64,000 nucleotides of DNA, from positions 124,001 to 188,000 of the forward strand of contig JALMQS010000154.1 of NCBI GenBank assembly GCA_024734495.1, in the 5' to 3' direction. The translations under genes were made by a program, and so were the position numbers. Each line of letters starts with the position of its first letter. Positions within the stretch are counted from its first letter, which is position 1. The stretch is from Forficula auricularia. Lineage: Eukaryota > Arthropoda > Insecta > Dermaptera > Forficulidae. The notes beneath the pieces are model-generated. The model had not been told where the DNA came from. It searched no databases and worked only from the letters and a program-made list of their open reading frames with translations. Shown here piece after piece: positions 34,906 through 45,960 of this stretch.

Positions 34906-35379
34906 GAATTAAATTAAATATAATCCAGCCTAATTTTACTACTTCATACCCAAATATTTTTTTTATTTTTGACCCCACAAAATTCGATCCCATTCGAAAA
35001 TAATCATATGATTAAATTTTTAATACTATTTTTGAATTATAAAACTTTTTAATGTCATGTTTGTATTTTATTTAACTTATGAATTGAAATGCTGTAAGAC
35101 AGAGAAATATTTTAAGGACACAATTAGTGTTCCGTTTTACTTTTGTACAGAACCCTAATAAAAATGTTTCTACTTTTTTCTAAACAATTACAAAACCACG
35201 CTTTACTACGTATGGCGAAGTTAAAAAAAATAGCAAATTATAATATAATTAATTATATTGATTTTATTAATATCATGTATATATAAAAATATATAAGTAT
35301 ATTTAATTGTGAATAGAAAATTTGCATAATGACTAGAAATTCATAACTTAAAAGGTTAACTTCATCTAGTGATTTATTC

Positions 35380-35720
35380 AAATGAATGCAGGAATGCTTT
35401 GGCCGCGTGTTGTTGTTGTTATTACTGCTGCTCTTTTCATTCTGGAGTCGGCTGTTTTCAATCCTGTGACCTCTGACCATGCCCCCTCCCCCCTAAAAAA
35501 TAATATCCACACACGACTGGTAGTATAATGCATAGGGGCATTGGGGGGCAGCTGTGTGACGTGACGGGTGGTCACTTTCGCAAAACGTATCCATAAATTG
35601 CATTGAAAAGCATTTGGAAAGCAAACGACACACAGACAGACAGACAGACATCGTTAAGCGCTTTAGCGATTTATTTTTCAATGGTGCAACCAGTAAGTTT
35701 CGTCGTCTAATTAAGAGTGA
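35380..35720. promoter_or_regulatory. Candidate intronic regulatory block (nuclear-receptor and E-box sites)
   Basis: Repeat-free, GC-richer sequence. It holds TGACCTCTGACCA (35467-35479), a near-perfect DR1 nuclear-receptor element; CAGCTGTGTGACGTGAC with an E-box and a CRE-like TGACGTGA; and (CAGA)n near 35636. It lies about 4 kb downstream, in gene sense, of the KLF exon. Frames here have no recognisable products. Function is inferred only from composition and motifs. Confidence 0.28.
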
Positions 35721-36032
35721 AAATAAATATTAAAATTTATGTATACTTATATAATGTTTAAATAAATTAAATTGATTTATTGCTATCTTAAATGCCCACC
35801 TCCTCGAGTTCATTTTTATTTTTTAAATAAATTTGTAAATACGATATCTGTATAAATAGTAAAAAAACGAGTTATTTAAAATTGTCACTATTTAAATAAT
35901 ATTAAAAAATATCGTGGTGTGTTTAATGAATACGACATTAAAAGCATTAAAATAAACTAATCATCAAAAATAATATTTAAATTAAATAAAATTTAAAGTA
36001 CTACTTAGACCTAATTATTAATTTGCATATAG

Positions 36033-36462
36033 CAGTGTTTTCAACCTTTTTCATGACGCGACCCCCTTAGAATGAAAAAATTTCTTTGTGTACAATTTTT
36101 CATTTTTATTTTTATAGTAAAAAACATATAAAAACTGTAAAATCTTTATTAAAGATGTTTCACCTTGCACCAACATCACAAACTCTACTAATTAGTAAAA
36201 AAGTATTGATTTATTATTTATTTTTATAAATCTTAATATAAATTAATAAAAAAAATATAATAATGTATACGTTTCCACGATGGGAGAAATTACTTAGTTA
36301 ACAAAAAACATTAATGTGAATGTGACTCATATTTATTTTGTTGATTTGTGCTAACCTACAAATGTCCTTTAATTAACATTTTCTTAATAAAAATATATTT
36401 TTAAACTTTGTTTTTTTTTCTTTTTTACTGAAGCTTCGCTACCTAGAGGTTAAAAAACACTG
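36033..36462. mobile_element. hAT-type MITE with 8-bp target duplication
   Basis: Starts CAGTGTTTTCAACC and ends GGTTAAAAAACACTG, typical hAT ends. It is flanked by GCATATAG (36025-36032) and GCATATAA (36463-36470), an 8-bp duplication with one mismatch. The subterminal CGCGACCCCCTTAG/AAGCTTCGCTACCTAG is also hAT-like. Non-coding, 430 bp. Confidence 0.85.
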
Positions 36463-36519
36463 GCATATAAAATTTAAATGATGCAGATTAATTAAAAATA
36501 AGCTGGTCAAGTGGGTTTG

Positions 36520-36735
36520 AGAACAAAGGCCGAGGGTTTCTTAGGTTGTAGCATTCAAAATCCTTGAGAAATCAAATCACATCCGGTTCCGACACGATAA
36601 GTTGCTTCTCTAAAAGATTTTTTACGGAGTGGACTTATTAGCCTAACGTGCAATCCCTTTTAGTCGCTTTTTACGACAAGCAGGGGATACCGTCGACATA
36701 TTCTACCCCCGGTGGGAACAAGGGGAATTGCTGTG
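36520..36735 (-). repeat. Dispersed-repeat fragment with GTCGTAAAAAGCGACTAAAA motif
   Basis: The minus strand reads CCACCGGGGGTAGAATATG, GGTATCCCCTGCTTGTCGT, AAAAAGCGACTAAAAGGG. I recall this motif from many insect repeats, probably of a non-LTR element, but cannot confirm the family. No long ORF. It directly follows the hAT MITE at 36033-36462. Confidence 0.4.
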
Positions 36736-37462
36736 AAATATGAGTTAGAAAAGAAAAGTGTAAGCCCAGAGACCAGGATTAGAATAGTTTAATGAATATT
36801 GTAAGTAGGACTTATCGAGAAAAGTCAAATCTAGTAGAGACAAAACATTCTTGGAACAAATTAGTCAATAATGATAATGATTCTGATTTCAGTTTTTATT
36901 TACAATTAAGCCTTAAAATATTGTATACCTACTTCACAGTTCAAGTTTAATGAATATAGAGAACTCGAATGATAATCTACAACAATATGTATACGTACAC
37001 TTAATTATAATTTTCTTTATTGAAATTTATATCACCGTTTATTTAAAAATAATTAAAAAAAAAAGGTTTCTAAATTGACTGTCTTTCTGTCAGAACATTG
37101 TAACTCTTCAACTAAGGAAGATTCATACTTAAAATTTACAAGTTTTATGTAAATATTTCCCCTGAAATAAAAAAATAATATTAAAATTTTAATCCGAGGA
37201 TTAATTGATTGAATGGCTAAGGGCCGAATTTTCCAGAAATCCAAAATACAGTTGTTTGTTATTGTGGAGTATGAATGATATGAATGATTCCTGTAAAGGT
37301 GTTATTAAAAAGAATTAAAGTAAATTTTAAAAAATTCAATTCACTTTAAAATGTGTGTGTAAAATGGCCCCAAAACACCCATTTTTAGTCGATTTTTTTT
37401 TACATATTGGGAATAGGAAAGAAATTGTGAAACAAACAATTTGACAAATTTGGTTATTTTTT

Positions 37463-37790
37463 TTTTATAATGATACTCATACAAGAAGAAGTTGCACGGA
37501 AAAGGTTCAACTTCTTAATTCCGCGGTGGACCCTGGTATCTTGGAAATAAGAAGAGATTTAGGGATTGGGTCGAAGTTGAAGGTGTTCGTGGATGCGTGT
37601 CTTGAAAGATTGAAGGTTATATGTTACTGGGAAGACGGTCGGAGGAAGAAGTTCCAGTCTCTAGATGTCATAGGGATAACCGAATTGGCGAATGCGTTTG
37701 TTCGGTTACTAACCAATTTAAGCGCGTATGGGTATTGAGTCTAGGAAAATCGTGTATTTTCTCCTTGACAAGGACCAATAAAAATGAATT
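37463..37790 (-). pseudogene. Non-LTR retrotransposon 3' fragment, copy 3 (diverged, frameshifted)
   Basis: The minus strand aligns with the copies at 19.5 and 63.2 kb. One frame gives NSVIPMTSRDWN, then a frameshift leads to LPPTVFPVTYNLQSFKTRIH and a stop at 37559-37561. The 3' flank, with GTTGCACGGAAAAGGTTCAAC, corresponds to the GGTGCAACCCC region of the other copies. It is much more diverged than they are, so older. A plus-strand frame over the same bases is a shadow. Confidence 0.72.
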
Positions 37791-37799
37791 TTAAATCTC

Positions 37800-38940
37800 A
37801 AGTATTTTGATACTATAAAAGTTACGGAACCTTTAATGTGCGAGTCCGACCCGCACTTGGCAAGCTTATTTTAAATATCTTTTTAAATTCTTTATTAAAT
37901 TGTTAAATGTATAATATTCATAAAAGAGTGGTATGTGAAAATCGTGTGGTGTTTTTTAAAGTAATAAGTAATAGTGTCAGGAATATTAGAGATGAAATAT
38001 TCAATGTTATTATGAATGTGGGTGTGTGGGTGTGGTTTACACGTCTTATGTAACTGAATGGTAATTGAGTTGGTAACTTAAACCAATTGGGATTCGTTTT
38101 CTAAGTGTAAGTTAATTGATGCTGATCAGGCAGGTTGTTCAAATGAATTCGCATGCCAGAACTATTCTTTCATTCTACACCAGAAGAATGTCAAGACTCT
38201 TGAGATAGAGATGGTGTAGCAAGAAGAAGAAACCCACTCTCAACCCACGATTTAGTGGTATTCCACTTATCCACCAAATATACATACTATTCATGAAAGT
38301 GTGATGACAGGGTCATATATCGTGTCCAGATTTTCAATTTTAGACCAATAAGATTGTTTTGGGAAAAACCTAAGTAATCATATTTGGTGAAATGGGAAAT
38401 TACTTCCGGTTGAATCATTCATAATGAAATTAGTAAATTTGTACACAGTGAATTAAGAGGTGGAAATAAATGATAATATTCCAGATTTGATGATATGTTG
38501 ATAGAGTTATTAATAAATCTCAGCTGAAATCATATTGATCGCATATTCTTAATGAGATAAACTCATCAGAATTCGAGTTTCGACCGCTAGTTCTGAAATA
38601 ATTTTCAAGCATTGGGAGGAACTCGGGGTAGAAATATCGGTATTATAATCAGTTTATCTTATTAAATATGTGCAATCTTGGTGGATCAGCCGAAACTTAT
38701 ATTTTGTTAAAGAAAATATAATCCAATTCCATAAACAATAAGTTTGAATTTCCTCCTACTTGAAAAATTAAGCTTTCTGGAGTGATACAAAGGGTTCCTC
38801 TTACCTCTCATTTTGGGTTTTTTTAAGAAAATAAAGTTTTACTTTTCAAGAAATGTTAATTTATTCTAATAGTATATTATATACAGAGCTCGAATATAAT
38901 ATTTATTTTTATATCTCTCCTAAAATTTAAATTTATGAAC
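37800..38940. other. Unassigned spacer
   Basis: The sequence 38030-38340 is less repetitive (GTTGATGCTGATCAGGCAGG-type, AATTCGCATGCCAGAAC). No ORF, splice-flanked coding block or shared repeat was recognised. Confidence 0.4.
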
Positions 38941-38944
38941 CATT

Positions 38945-39015
38945 CCAAAAATCCTGAAGTGATACAAAGGTTCCCCCTGGGGGTCCATGTGGACCACTTT
39001 GGGAACCATTTCTAT
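38945..39015 (-). mobile_element. hAT-like terminus remnant
   Basis: The reverse complement of 38985-39010 reads AATGGTTCCCAAAGTGGTCC, like the CAGTGGTTCCCAAAGTGG ends of some hAT families. A related GTGATACAAAGGGTTCC segment lies about 165 bp upstream (38781), so an internal duplication or second end is possible. Confidence 0.45.
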
Positions 39016-39614
39016 AGAGTCAAATGATTGAATGCCTAATGTCTTGTAAGAATTTTATTATATCTTTGAGAACGATTGAAAGATGAGATGTTTATATTGA
39101 CAATCTCCAGAACTACTGATGATGATCTACCAGAGTGATCCAAACTCACTAACGAATAGGAAAATAATAAATAATAGTAATTCAATAAATTATTATTTTA
39201 TTTGTGACTGGTAATCCTCGAAATGTCAAGAATTAAATCCAGACACTTAAGTTCTGTAAGAATAAATTAAACAATAATATAACAATATTAATACATTTTC
39301 TCGTTTGAGCACTCTTTAAAAATACAACAATATTTTTCGAAGGGGGAAGAAAAAATTATTTAAGTTTTTTATTAAATAGTTAATGTTTTTTTAGCTTTTA
39401 CATAAGATTCTATTTCAAAAATATAGGCTAGTAATTTTAATTACTTTTTTTAGTGCTTGTATAACCAGAATCAAAGACATTCAATTTTAAATAAGAAAAT
39501 TCAATTATTATTTAATTTGAAATTAAGAGTATATAAATTATTTAATTGTTCTTTTAATTAGTCAGTGACATGTAATGATTATTTATTAGTGATAATATCT
39601 CGATGACGACTCAC

Positions 39615-39674
39615 CCGTGTGTATTCGTTGATGCGCTTTCAAATGGGAACTCTTGGTGTACACTTTGGTGCAGC
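39615..39674 (-). CDS. Internal 60-bp exon of a Kruppel-like factor (KLF) zinc-finger gene
   Basis: Seen: after a pyrimidine-rich tract ending in TTTTTTAACAG, the minus strand opens an exon reading [20 protein letters not shown] and closing at G|GTGAGT, a strong donor. The exon starts with two bases of a glycine codon and ends with one, so both flanking introns are phase 1. It supplies the second zinc cysteine, the 12-residue spacer and both histidines (H-x3-H) of finger 1. The [10 protein letters not shown] core is characteristic of KLFs and differs from the Sp-family finger. Known: KLF proteins are nuclear transcription factors whose three C-terminal C2H2 fingers bind GC/CACCC boxes. Inference: the GCTKVYT and QRIHTG details favour a KLF5/dar1-like gene, with KLF6/7 (luna-like) as the alternative. 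The first finger cysteine, fingers 2-3 and the activation region must lie on other exons, none found here. Confidence 0.9.
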
Positions 39675-40250
39675 CTGTTAAAAAACAAAAAAAAATTGTA
39701 GTTTAAATTTGTATTTTACTAAAAACTAGCTGAATATAAGAGTTAGTATTATTATTAAACAAGAACTTTGGAAACAGCTTATTATATAAAACAACCCTGC
39801 ATTATATACAAAATGTTAGTATCCAAATCACATGGCGTTTTAACTTTTACCCCATCAGCCAAGTTTACACTCACAATTGTCGAGTTTGGGCAGCGGAAAT
39901 TCCTTACGCTATATCCTTATAAATTGTCAGTATGTTAGGGTTTTACAGCAATTTCTATCATTGGTCTGTATTTTTTTGAAAAGATAAAAGTAAATGGAAT
40001 CCGAACCTGTTCCGTGACAGGACAACAATACCATGATTATGCTGAGTTATTTTGTAGTCCCACAACTTCAACTACGTAGATGGCTTCAGCACATAATTTT
40101 AATGGAGGATGTCACACCTTCCCACATTGCTCACCCTGAACAGCAATTGCAATGACAGCATTTCACAGAAACATTTAACACTCTTTAAATGACAAAATGT
40201 TTCATTATAAACCAACTTCCCTTAGTTTATAACTCATGATACCAGAACGA

Positions 40251-40886
40251 AATTGAATCGGTCATTTCAAAAATCACCTAAGTCACACAATCAGAACATT
40301 TCAGGAATCAATAAAAATTGTCTAATTCACAAGTAAACGAATTTTCAATGAATTTTTTGGGCTGAATATAGTGTTTGAACTAAGTATGTGAATAATCTTT
40401 ATAAATAAAAAATAAATTTGAACAAAAAAAAAACAGAAAAATTAATTCTATACTTATGTTTTTTTAGCAAGAAACAGACTTAGATGGTATTAAATTTGAA
40501 CAAAACAATCATATTAACCAAAGTTTTAATCAAAATTATTGAAGATAACACTTAAACAGTTTGTGAATATTGTATAATTTTGATAAATGAATAATAAATT
40601 AAAAATAAAACAAAACAAAAAACAGATATACTATTCTTGACTTATGTTGTTTTAGCAAGAAACGGGGTTAGGTGGTATTAAATTTGAACAAAACAATCAT
40701 ATTATGACTTCGCTCGTTTAAGAAATGTACGAAGACTTCGAGGTACTGTTTGAAAAAGAAGGAATGTACTGACATGGTTTTTACTCAGTTTATGGATTTA
40801 CCTTTAAGAAAGTGTTCGCGCGCGACCAAAAAAGCATGCTTGGAAAAATCTTGACTTATGTGGTTTTTGAAATGACCGATTCAATT
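40251..40886. mobile_element. TIR element, 636 bp
   Basis: AATTGAATCGGTCATTTCAA at the left and its inverse at the right form TIRs of about 35 bp, extended by CACNTAAGTCA. The interior holds a roughly 190-bp tandem duplication (TTTTTAGCAAGAAAC..., ATTAAATTTGAACAAAACAA at about 40483 and 40676). No ORF. It lies 0.6 kb upstream (gene sense) of the KLF exon. Confidence 0.7.
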
Positions 40887-41329
40887 ATCAGCTTTCCACA
40901 TTTGTAAAAAAATATATAATTATTCGTTGTCTAGCAACATTACATTCGAAATCGATTTTTACAAATGTGAAAAGACTGTTTGAACATCTCAATTTTTATA
41001 ATTAATTGACTTAAAATAAATTTAGACGCTTTGACAATGCGCTGACAGATTTACAGATTCAAGATAGCGCACGGAATTCGTTGAATAAAGACCAACCAAG
41101 AAATAAAATTGTTTCCTTGAAAAAATAATCTTCTTGTAAGAAGTAGGTATATTAGTAAAATAAAAAAAATCAAGCCCGATAAGAGCGTTTCGAGGCTTTC
41201 TTTCTTTTCTCCGAGTCACGTCTCCAAAAGTGACTCCGGTGTTTGTTCGTATGTGAAAGCCAGCCAACCAGCCACTATCCAGATACGTATCACTTGAAGT
41301 ATATTTGTAATTACGAATATTATATATAG

Positions 41330-41850
41330 TTATGTCGGGGGGAATAATTTCGAAAACGTAATCCTCGGGGCTGCTGGTAGCCCTGGGAGATAGATAGTTC
41401 GTGGCCGTGCTTTCTGTTATCAGCCTCGTTAAGAGCTTAAGAGCACGCGCGCCGATCGCCCAGCGAGATTACGCTCGCTCGGTGTTGCATTTCTTCACCC
41501 ACAAACACTTGGGCTCTTTTTTATTCCAACGCCTCTGGCCAATTGGACGCGATAACAATCTAGAATCTTCGACAAAATATACAAAACCAAATTGGCCATT
41601 AACAAATAAGATTGGCGAAATATTCAACAAATACGCCATTAAAGTTCTCAAAAGGGGACTTGGAAGTTAAGAAGGGAATAGAGCAAGAAAAAAATTAGAT
41701 TGTTATCAGAGAGAGATAAAGAAGGAAAACGCGGTGTACGCCCAAACAAACGAGGTCTGTTTGTCTGTCTGTCTATCCGAGTGGTTAAGCTACCAGGTGC
41801 GTTGAAATCCAACACCGTATAAGAACAATCCTCAAGCCACGATTGCATAA
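41330..41850. promoter_or_regulatory. Candidate intronic regulatory block (GATA-like sites)
   Basis: Complex GC-richer sequence unlike its surroundings: GGAATAATTTCGAAAACGTA, GAGCACGCGCGCCGATCGCC and GGCCAATTGGACGCGATAAC. GATA-type sites (GATAA/TTATC) occur at about 41418, 41551, 41700 and 41715, with an inverted CCAATTGG. Open frames on both strands have no recognisable domains. No repeat partner was found in the window. Confidence 0.28.
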
Positions 41851-42129
41851 AATATTACTGTTTTATACCCATTTATTATAGATTATTCTCTATCCAGCAC
41901 TATATTATTATTTTTATTATCATGGTTATTCATAGACAAATTAAAATTTGAAAAAAATCGATTGGAAATGAAATTATTATTTATTTGGCTTTGGAATGGT
42001 TAACTTTTAACATGCATGAAGTGGAAATCGGCCCTTGAAAACATCAAAAAATAAATATCAAATAAATATATACACTGCCTAACACACATTTTGTTGGATT
42101 AAATTTAAAAGATTTAGTTTGACCATAAT

Positions 42130-42195
42130 AGTAGAGTTGTTACTTCTTGAGGAGAGAATGTCTTCTGCTTGATTCAAATAAACATATAATATTGA
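42130..42195 (+). mobile_element. Solo GACTATAG-family outer arm
   Basis: AGTAGAGTTGTTACTTCTTG, AGAATGTCTTCTGCTTGATT and CAAATAAACATATAA match the left outer arm. A diverged inner arm (TTTGTTGCAGACTATAGTTT) lies at 42828-42905. Confidence 0.5.
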
Positions 42196-42325
42196 AAAAA
42201 TGTTATTTATTTATTGTTTTTATCATATAAATAAATACAAATATTAAATATTTTATATATATATATAAATACTCAAACGTTTATTAAAATCTCAAAGTTT
42301 TTTTTTATATTTGATTTGTATTTAA

Positions 42326-42400
42326 CAGAGGTCGGGGAACCGGAGTAAATTACCCCAAATGGGGTAACAATGAAACTATCGGGCGAATAATAAGGACATT
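42326..42400 (+). mobile_element. Possible hAT-like 5' end
   Basis: CAGAGGTCGGGGAACCGGAG resembles hAT ends that begin CAGAGGTCGGCAAACC, followed by a mirrored TTACCCCAAATGGGGTAA palindrome. No 3' partner was identified. Confidence 0.3.
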
Positions 42401-42439
42401 TTTTAAATTTTCTATTTTATAAACTATTATAGTATTTTT

Positions 42440-42738
42440 ACTTTGATAGCTTAGCCCCCTTTGTATCATCTACCCTTCGAATAGAGGGTAAAAAAGTAAT
42501 TTTTTTCGAGTTATTCCAACGAAAGTATACTCTTTTAACTCTATATAAAATATACTATTCAAAATGACTTGAATTTTTTGAAAATTAATATTTTTTCCTT
42601 TGGAATTTTCAAAGAAGTTGATAAGGGTCCCCCCTTTCTATCATCTACCCTTCGAAGAGAGGGTAAAAAAAGTAATTTTTTTCGTGTTCTTCCAACGAAG
42701 GTATACTCTTTTAACTCTATATACTCTATCTATATATA
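42440..42738. repeat. Tandem duplication, about 177-bp period
   Basis: ATCATCTACCCTTCGAA, AGAGGGTAAAAAA, AGTAATTTTTTTCG and TATACTCTTTTAACTCTATA occur in the same order at 42466-42545 and 42643-42722. The copies differ by small substitutions. No coding sequence. Confidence 0.75.
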
Positions 42739-43303
42739 TATTTATAATTTATTTTAGTTAAGGGAGAATGGTGTAGGTTTTTGGTGAAACTTTTAAATTT
42801 TTTAAATTTTCTTTACTTTATTTAAATTTATTTGTTGCAGACTATAGTTTCAAAGATTAGTCTTTATGATTAGAAATATTCTATTTGTTAAAAAATTATA
42901 AAGGGTTGGAATAGTGTTTATTATTATGATTATTCATAAGCAATTTATCATTTTTAAAATTATTTTTTTCCTTCATAAAAATTAGGTTATCATATGGTTC
43001 AATTGAATTCATTGATCGAGAAAATGAAAGTGTCAATATTGAATTAAAAAATGCAATATATGAATAAACATTTGATATAAATGTTGATTAATAAAATCAA
43101 TAAAGTAACACATTGATTTGTTTATTAAAGAAATACCTAAAGAATTCTCTTTATATGTCTAATACCTTATTATATTGATAGAGTCTTGTACAAGTATTTA
43201 CAAATCTAAAAAGAATTAATTCAATATTGCAAAAATTTTAATTAAAATGAATAAACAAATAGTAAATTTTTTAACAAATAATTAAATAAATCAGAATAGG
43301 TTG

Positions 43304-43415
43304 CAATCTGCTAGATCTGAGATGTAATGGATATTTTAATTAAATGTCAAAAAGGTTGTGTTTGCCCCCTCAGATTTGATTCCTCCTACTATTAACGGCA
43401 ATTTGAACTCTTATG
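43304..43415 (-). mobile_element. Degenerate arm of the tRNA-like palindromic family
   Basis: GATCTGAGATGTAATGGAT, TTTAATTAAATGTCAAAAAGG, CCCCCTCAGATTTGATTCC and ACGGCAATTTGAAC follow the order of the left arm at 7230-7350. It ends exactly where a tRNA-derived SINE begins. Confidence 0.5.
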
Positions 43416-43417
43416 GA

Positions 43418-43540
43418 AGGTCGGGTTAGCCGAGCGGTTGGCGTACAAGCCTGCTAATCAAGTGGACACGGGTTCGAATCCGACTCGAGGCATCCGGCTA
43501 AAAATCTCACGCCATAATTAATCAAATTAGAGCAGATACA
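43418..43540 (+). mobile_element. tRNA-derived SINE, copy 1
   Basis: The head GGTCGGGTTAGCCGAGCGG contains an A box (TAGCCGAGCGG, 43427-43437). CACGGGTTCGAATCCG contains an exact B box (GGTTCGAATCC, 43471-43481). CGACTCGAGGCATCCGGCTA links to the body as in the other copies. The 3' body is shortened or diverged. SINEs depend on a partner LINE, not identified. Confidence 0.75.
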
Positions 43541-44165
43541 TTTTTTAAATAGACTGTAAATTTAAGACTATTTAGGAAGATGCTAAATTTTCATCAGACA
43601 CCTCACTCTCATTGAATCGCTTCTGTGCAAGCTTGATACACTTGGTAGGCTTCTCAAGCAGAAAAGCCGGAATCTCGAAAATATTCAATTTTGTATTTTT
43701 GTAGTTTTCTTTTTTAATTAACCGTTTATTATTAGATTTTTGCAGATTTGACTACTGATGTTTGCTGAAGACTTGGAGGCCAACTTAAATTCATATTCAT
43801 GAAATTATAATTGCTGCTTCAAATTGAGATAAGTATTTAAGCCAAACTAATTTTAAGATTGATTTCTCTGTGATAATGAATAGGTAACAATTGTTGAAGG
43901 CATGAAAGAATAATCCTAACCTTTATAAATTTTGAAAAATATAACATTTATGTAATTATTTTAATTTTTTGTTTGATTATTCATAATCTCTTCCGTGTAT
44001 TAGCTGAAAGAAAATATCTTGAAAAAATTACTTACACTTTTCAAAAATTTTAGCAAGGAATGCTGCCCCCCCCCTCCCCCAATTTCGACAAATTTTTCGT
44101 TTTTTGATTTGGAGGCTATCGCTCTGTAAAAATCTGTTAATAATAATAAACTGGCCACCCACTTG

Positions 44166-44707
44166 ACTTTACCATACAACCTGGCCCCTCACTTATATTT
44201 AATATTTAATAAAACTATTTATAATCATGTAGGGGGAGGGGGTTAGTTTTTACATTTTTAGACTTCTGGTGTCCCACTGATTATATATACAAAATTTGGT
44301 TGAGTTTGGTCAAATGGCCTAGATTTTTAATTTTTAACCCCCTCCACCCCCTTAATTTTGCGTCGATATGCACCAAAATCTAATCAGCTCTTAATCTCAA
44401 TGGACCAAAACTAAGTGTGAAATTTGGTTTTGATATTCATACTAGTTTTTGAGCTAGCTGGTAACGCACAGACTAACTAACAGACAGACTAACAGACATT
44501 TTGACAAAACAATTATTATCTCGAAAAATATAATTTTTTCGATGTTCACTTATTAAGGCTTTTTTGTAGAGCGAAATGCCATGGTTTCGCTCATTTTTTT
44601 AAATCGAAATAGTTTCAGCCGTTTTTGAGAAATTTCGAAAAAAGGAAGGAAAAAACACTTTTTTCATGCACGATTACAATACTTGACCATACCCTGTATG
44701 GTAAAGT
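44166..44707. mobile_element. ACTTTACCATACA TIR element, full length
   Basis: Begins ACTTTACCATACAACCTGGC and ends GTATGGTAAAGT, 542 bp. The interior has the GTATACAAAATTTGGTTGAG-type module (44283-44335), a (CAGA)-rich stretch (AACTAACAGACAGACTAACA) and GAGCGAAATGCCATGGTTTC. A truncated copy lies at 34018-34225. Non-coding. Confidence 0.75.
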
Positions 44708-45388
44708 AAAAATACACCTGAGTATGCAATGCTGGCATAATTGCTCTCACTTGTGTCTAGCACGTATGGTGATATTATCTGCATTCTCTTAATAAAATCT
44801 CCTTGCTGATGGAGAGGCGGTCTAGTAAGAATTAGTAATTTAACTATTAAATAATATACTTTCTTTATATTTCGGTTTATTTTTGAAGAAGTGTCAATTT
44901 ATATGGTAATAAAACTTTTTTATTCTTTACAATCTTGTTTGTTTAAAAATTTATTTTTACAAATTTTTATCTTCCATACGTGTTTCGAGTATCATTTTAC
45001 TCATCTTCAGTGAATTGAGACACCGGTCACTTTTTTTTACTCAGTACGCCCAAGAATCAAGAGAAGCAAGGGTGTTCTGCGAGTCTAGTATTGAATTAAA
45101 TCCAAAATTTTGAATTTTTTTTTTGCTTGTGTTGAAAAATGTCTGTGGGACTCAGAGAAAAATAATATTACTGTCTGTGTGTCTAGATTCAGATACTTAC
45201 CCAAAAATGAAAACTCGTAAAAAGTTTGCTCTTGTGCAAAAATGTTTTTATTTTCAATTTGGAGAACTGTTTAAATTTTGGACTTTCTAGCTCTAGATCC
45301 TCATATTAAAAAATGGAAAATGATTCAAAAACTATCATATTTTAAATAATTTTTTTGATCTTTTAATCTGTTTCTATAGTAAAAAATA

Positions 45389-45644
45389 ATATCGTTGCCT
45401 TAGAGTGTAAACCTGTTAAATCCATTTTTTATCATATATGACATATTAATACCGTTCGAAAGAAAAAGAGATGCAGCATCATCCAAGAAAAACTACTACT
45501 TAAAATTACGATCGTAAGTTGTAGAAAAAATGTGAAAAATAGTTTCTTTCCATAACAACAATGTTAAATTTTGTTTGTTTTTTCTCTGCTCTGTAAAATT
45601 TCTTTGTTGTGAGTTAGCAGGTTTACACTCTATGACGACGATAT
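45389..45644. mobile_element. 256-bp MITE, copy 1
   Basis: TIRs are ATATCGTTGCCTTAGAGTGT at the left and, inward from the right, ATATCGTCGTCATAGAGTGT, extending through AAACCTG. A very similar copy in the same orientation lies at 56457-56713. No ORF. The superfamily is not determined. Confidence 0.8.
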
Positions 45645-45874
45645 ATAATCGAATAGCTGTGTTTTGCATTATTATTCACTGAAGCCCCAAACAGAGTACT
45701 GAGTCTTGAACAAGTTTTACTTTTTCTCTAATTAGTAATTTACATTGTTAAAACTTCCTATAATCTTGATAATTATTTTTTCTTCATCTAATCATGGATC
45801 ATAATCAAAGCAATAAAGAAACTATTCACGTAATTAAAACAATATAGATTTATAAACAACGCAATTTTAAATTT

Positions 45875-45960
45875 TATAATTTTTCTTATTAATATATCAA
45901 AGAATAATTGCTACGTTAGCGTATCAATTATTCTTTGATAAATTAATAAGAAAAATTATG
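45875..45960. repeat. Imperfect palindrome, about 36-bp arms
   Basis: TATAATTTTTCTTATTAAT and ATATCAAAGAATAATTG are inverted as CAATTATTCTTTGATAAATT and AATAAGAAAAATTATG around CTACGTTAGCGTAT, whose own ends (TACG/CGTA) pair. One short insertion separates the arms. It is probably a hairpin MITE remnant. Confidence 0.75.

Noticed and set aside
36640..36720. rRNA fragment (because of TTACGACAAGC-like sequence)
   Set aside because: Only a short resemblance. Adjacent sequence does not continue as rRNA, and the motif is better explained as part of an insect repeat.
37526..37738. 70-codon plus-strand frame
   Set aside because: It is antisense to the frameshifted non-LTR fragment, whose minus-strand protein is recognisable.
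40896..40975. Hairpin TTCCACATTTGTAAAAA / TTTTTACAAATGTGAA as a microRNA precursor
   Set aside because: Stems are short with a long loop, and the site lies next to a TIR element. No precursor-like duplex.
41401..41670. 89-codon plus-strand frame as a coding exon
   Set aside because: No recognisable domain, overlapping frames on the other strand, and no clear splice sites. Regulatory DNA is at least as likely.
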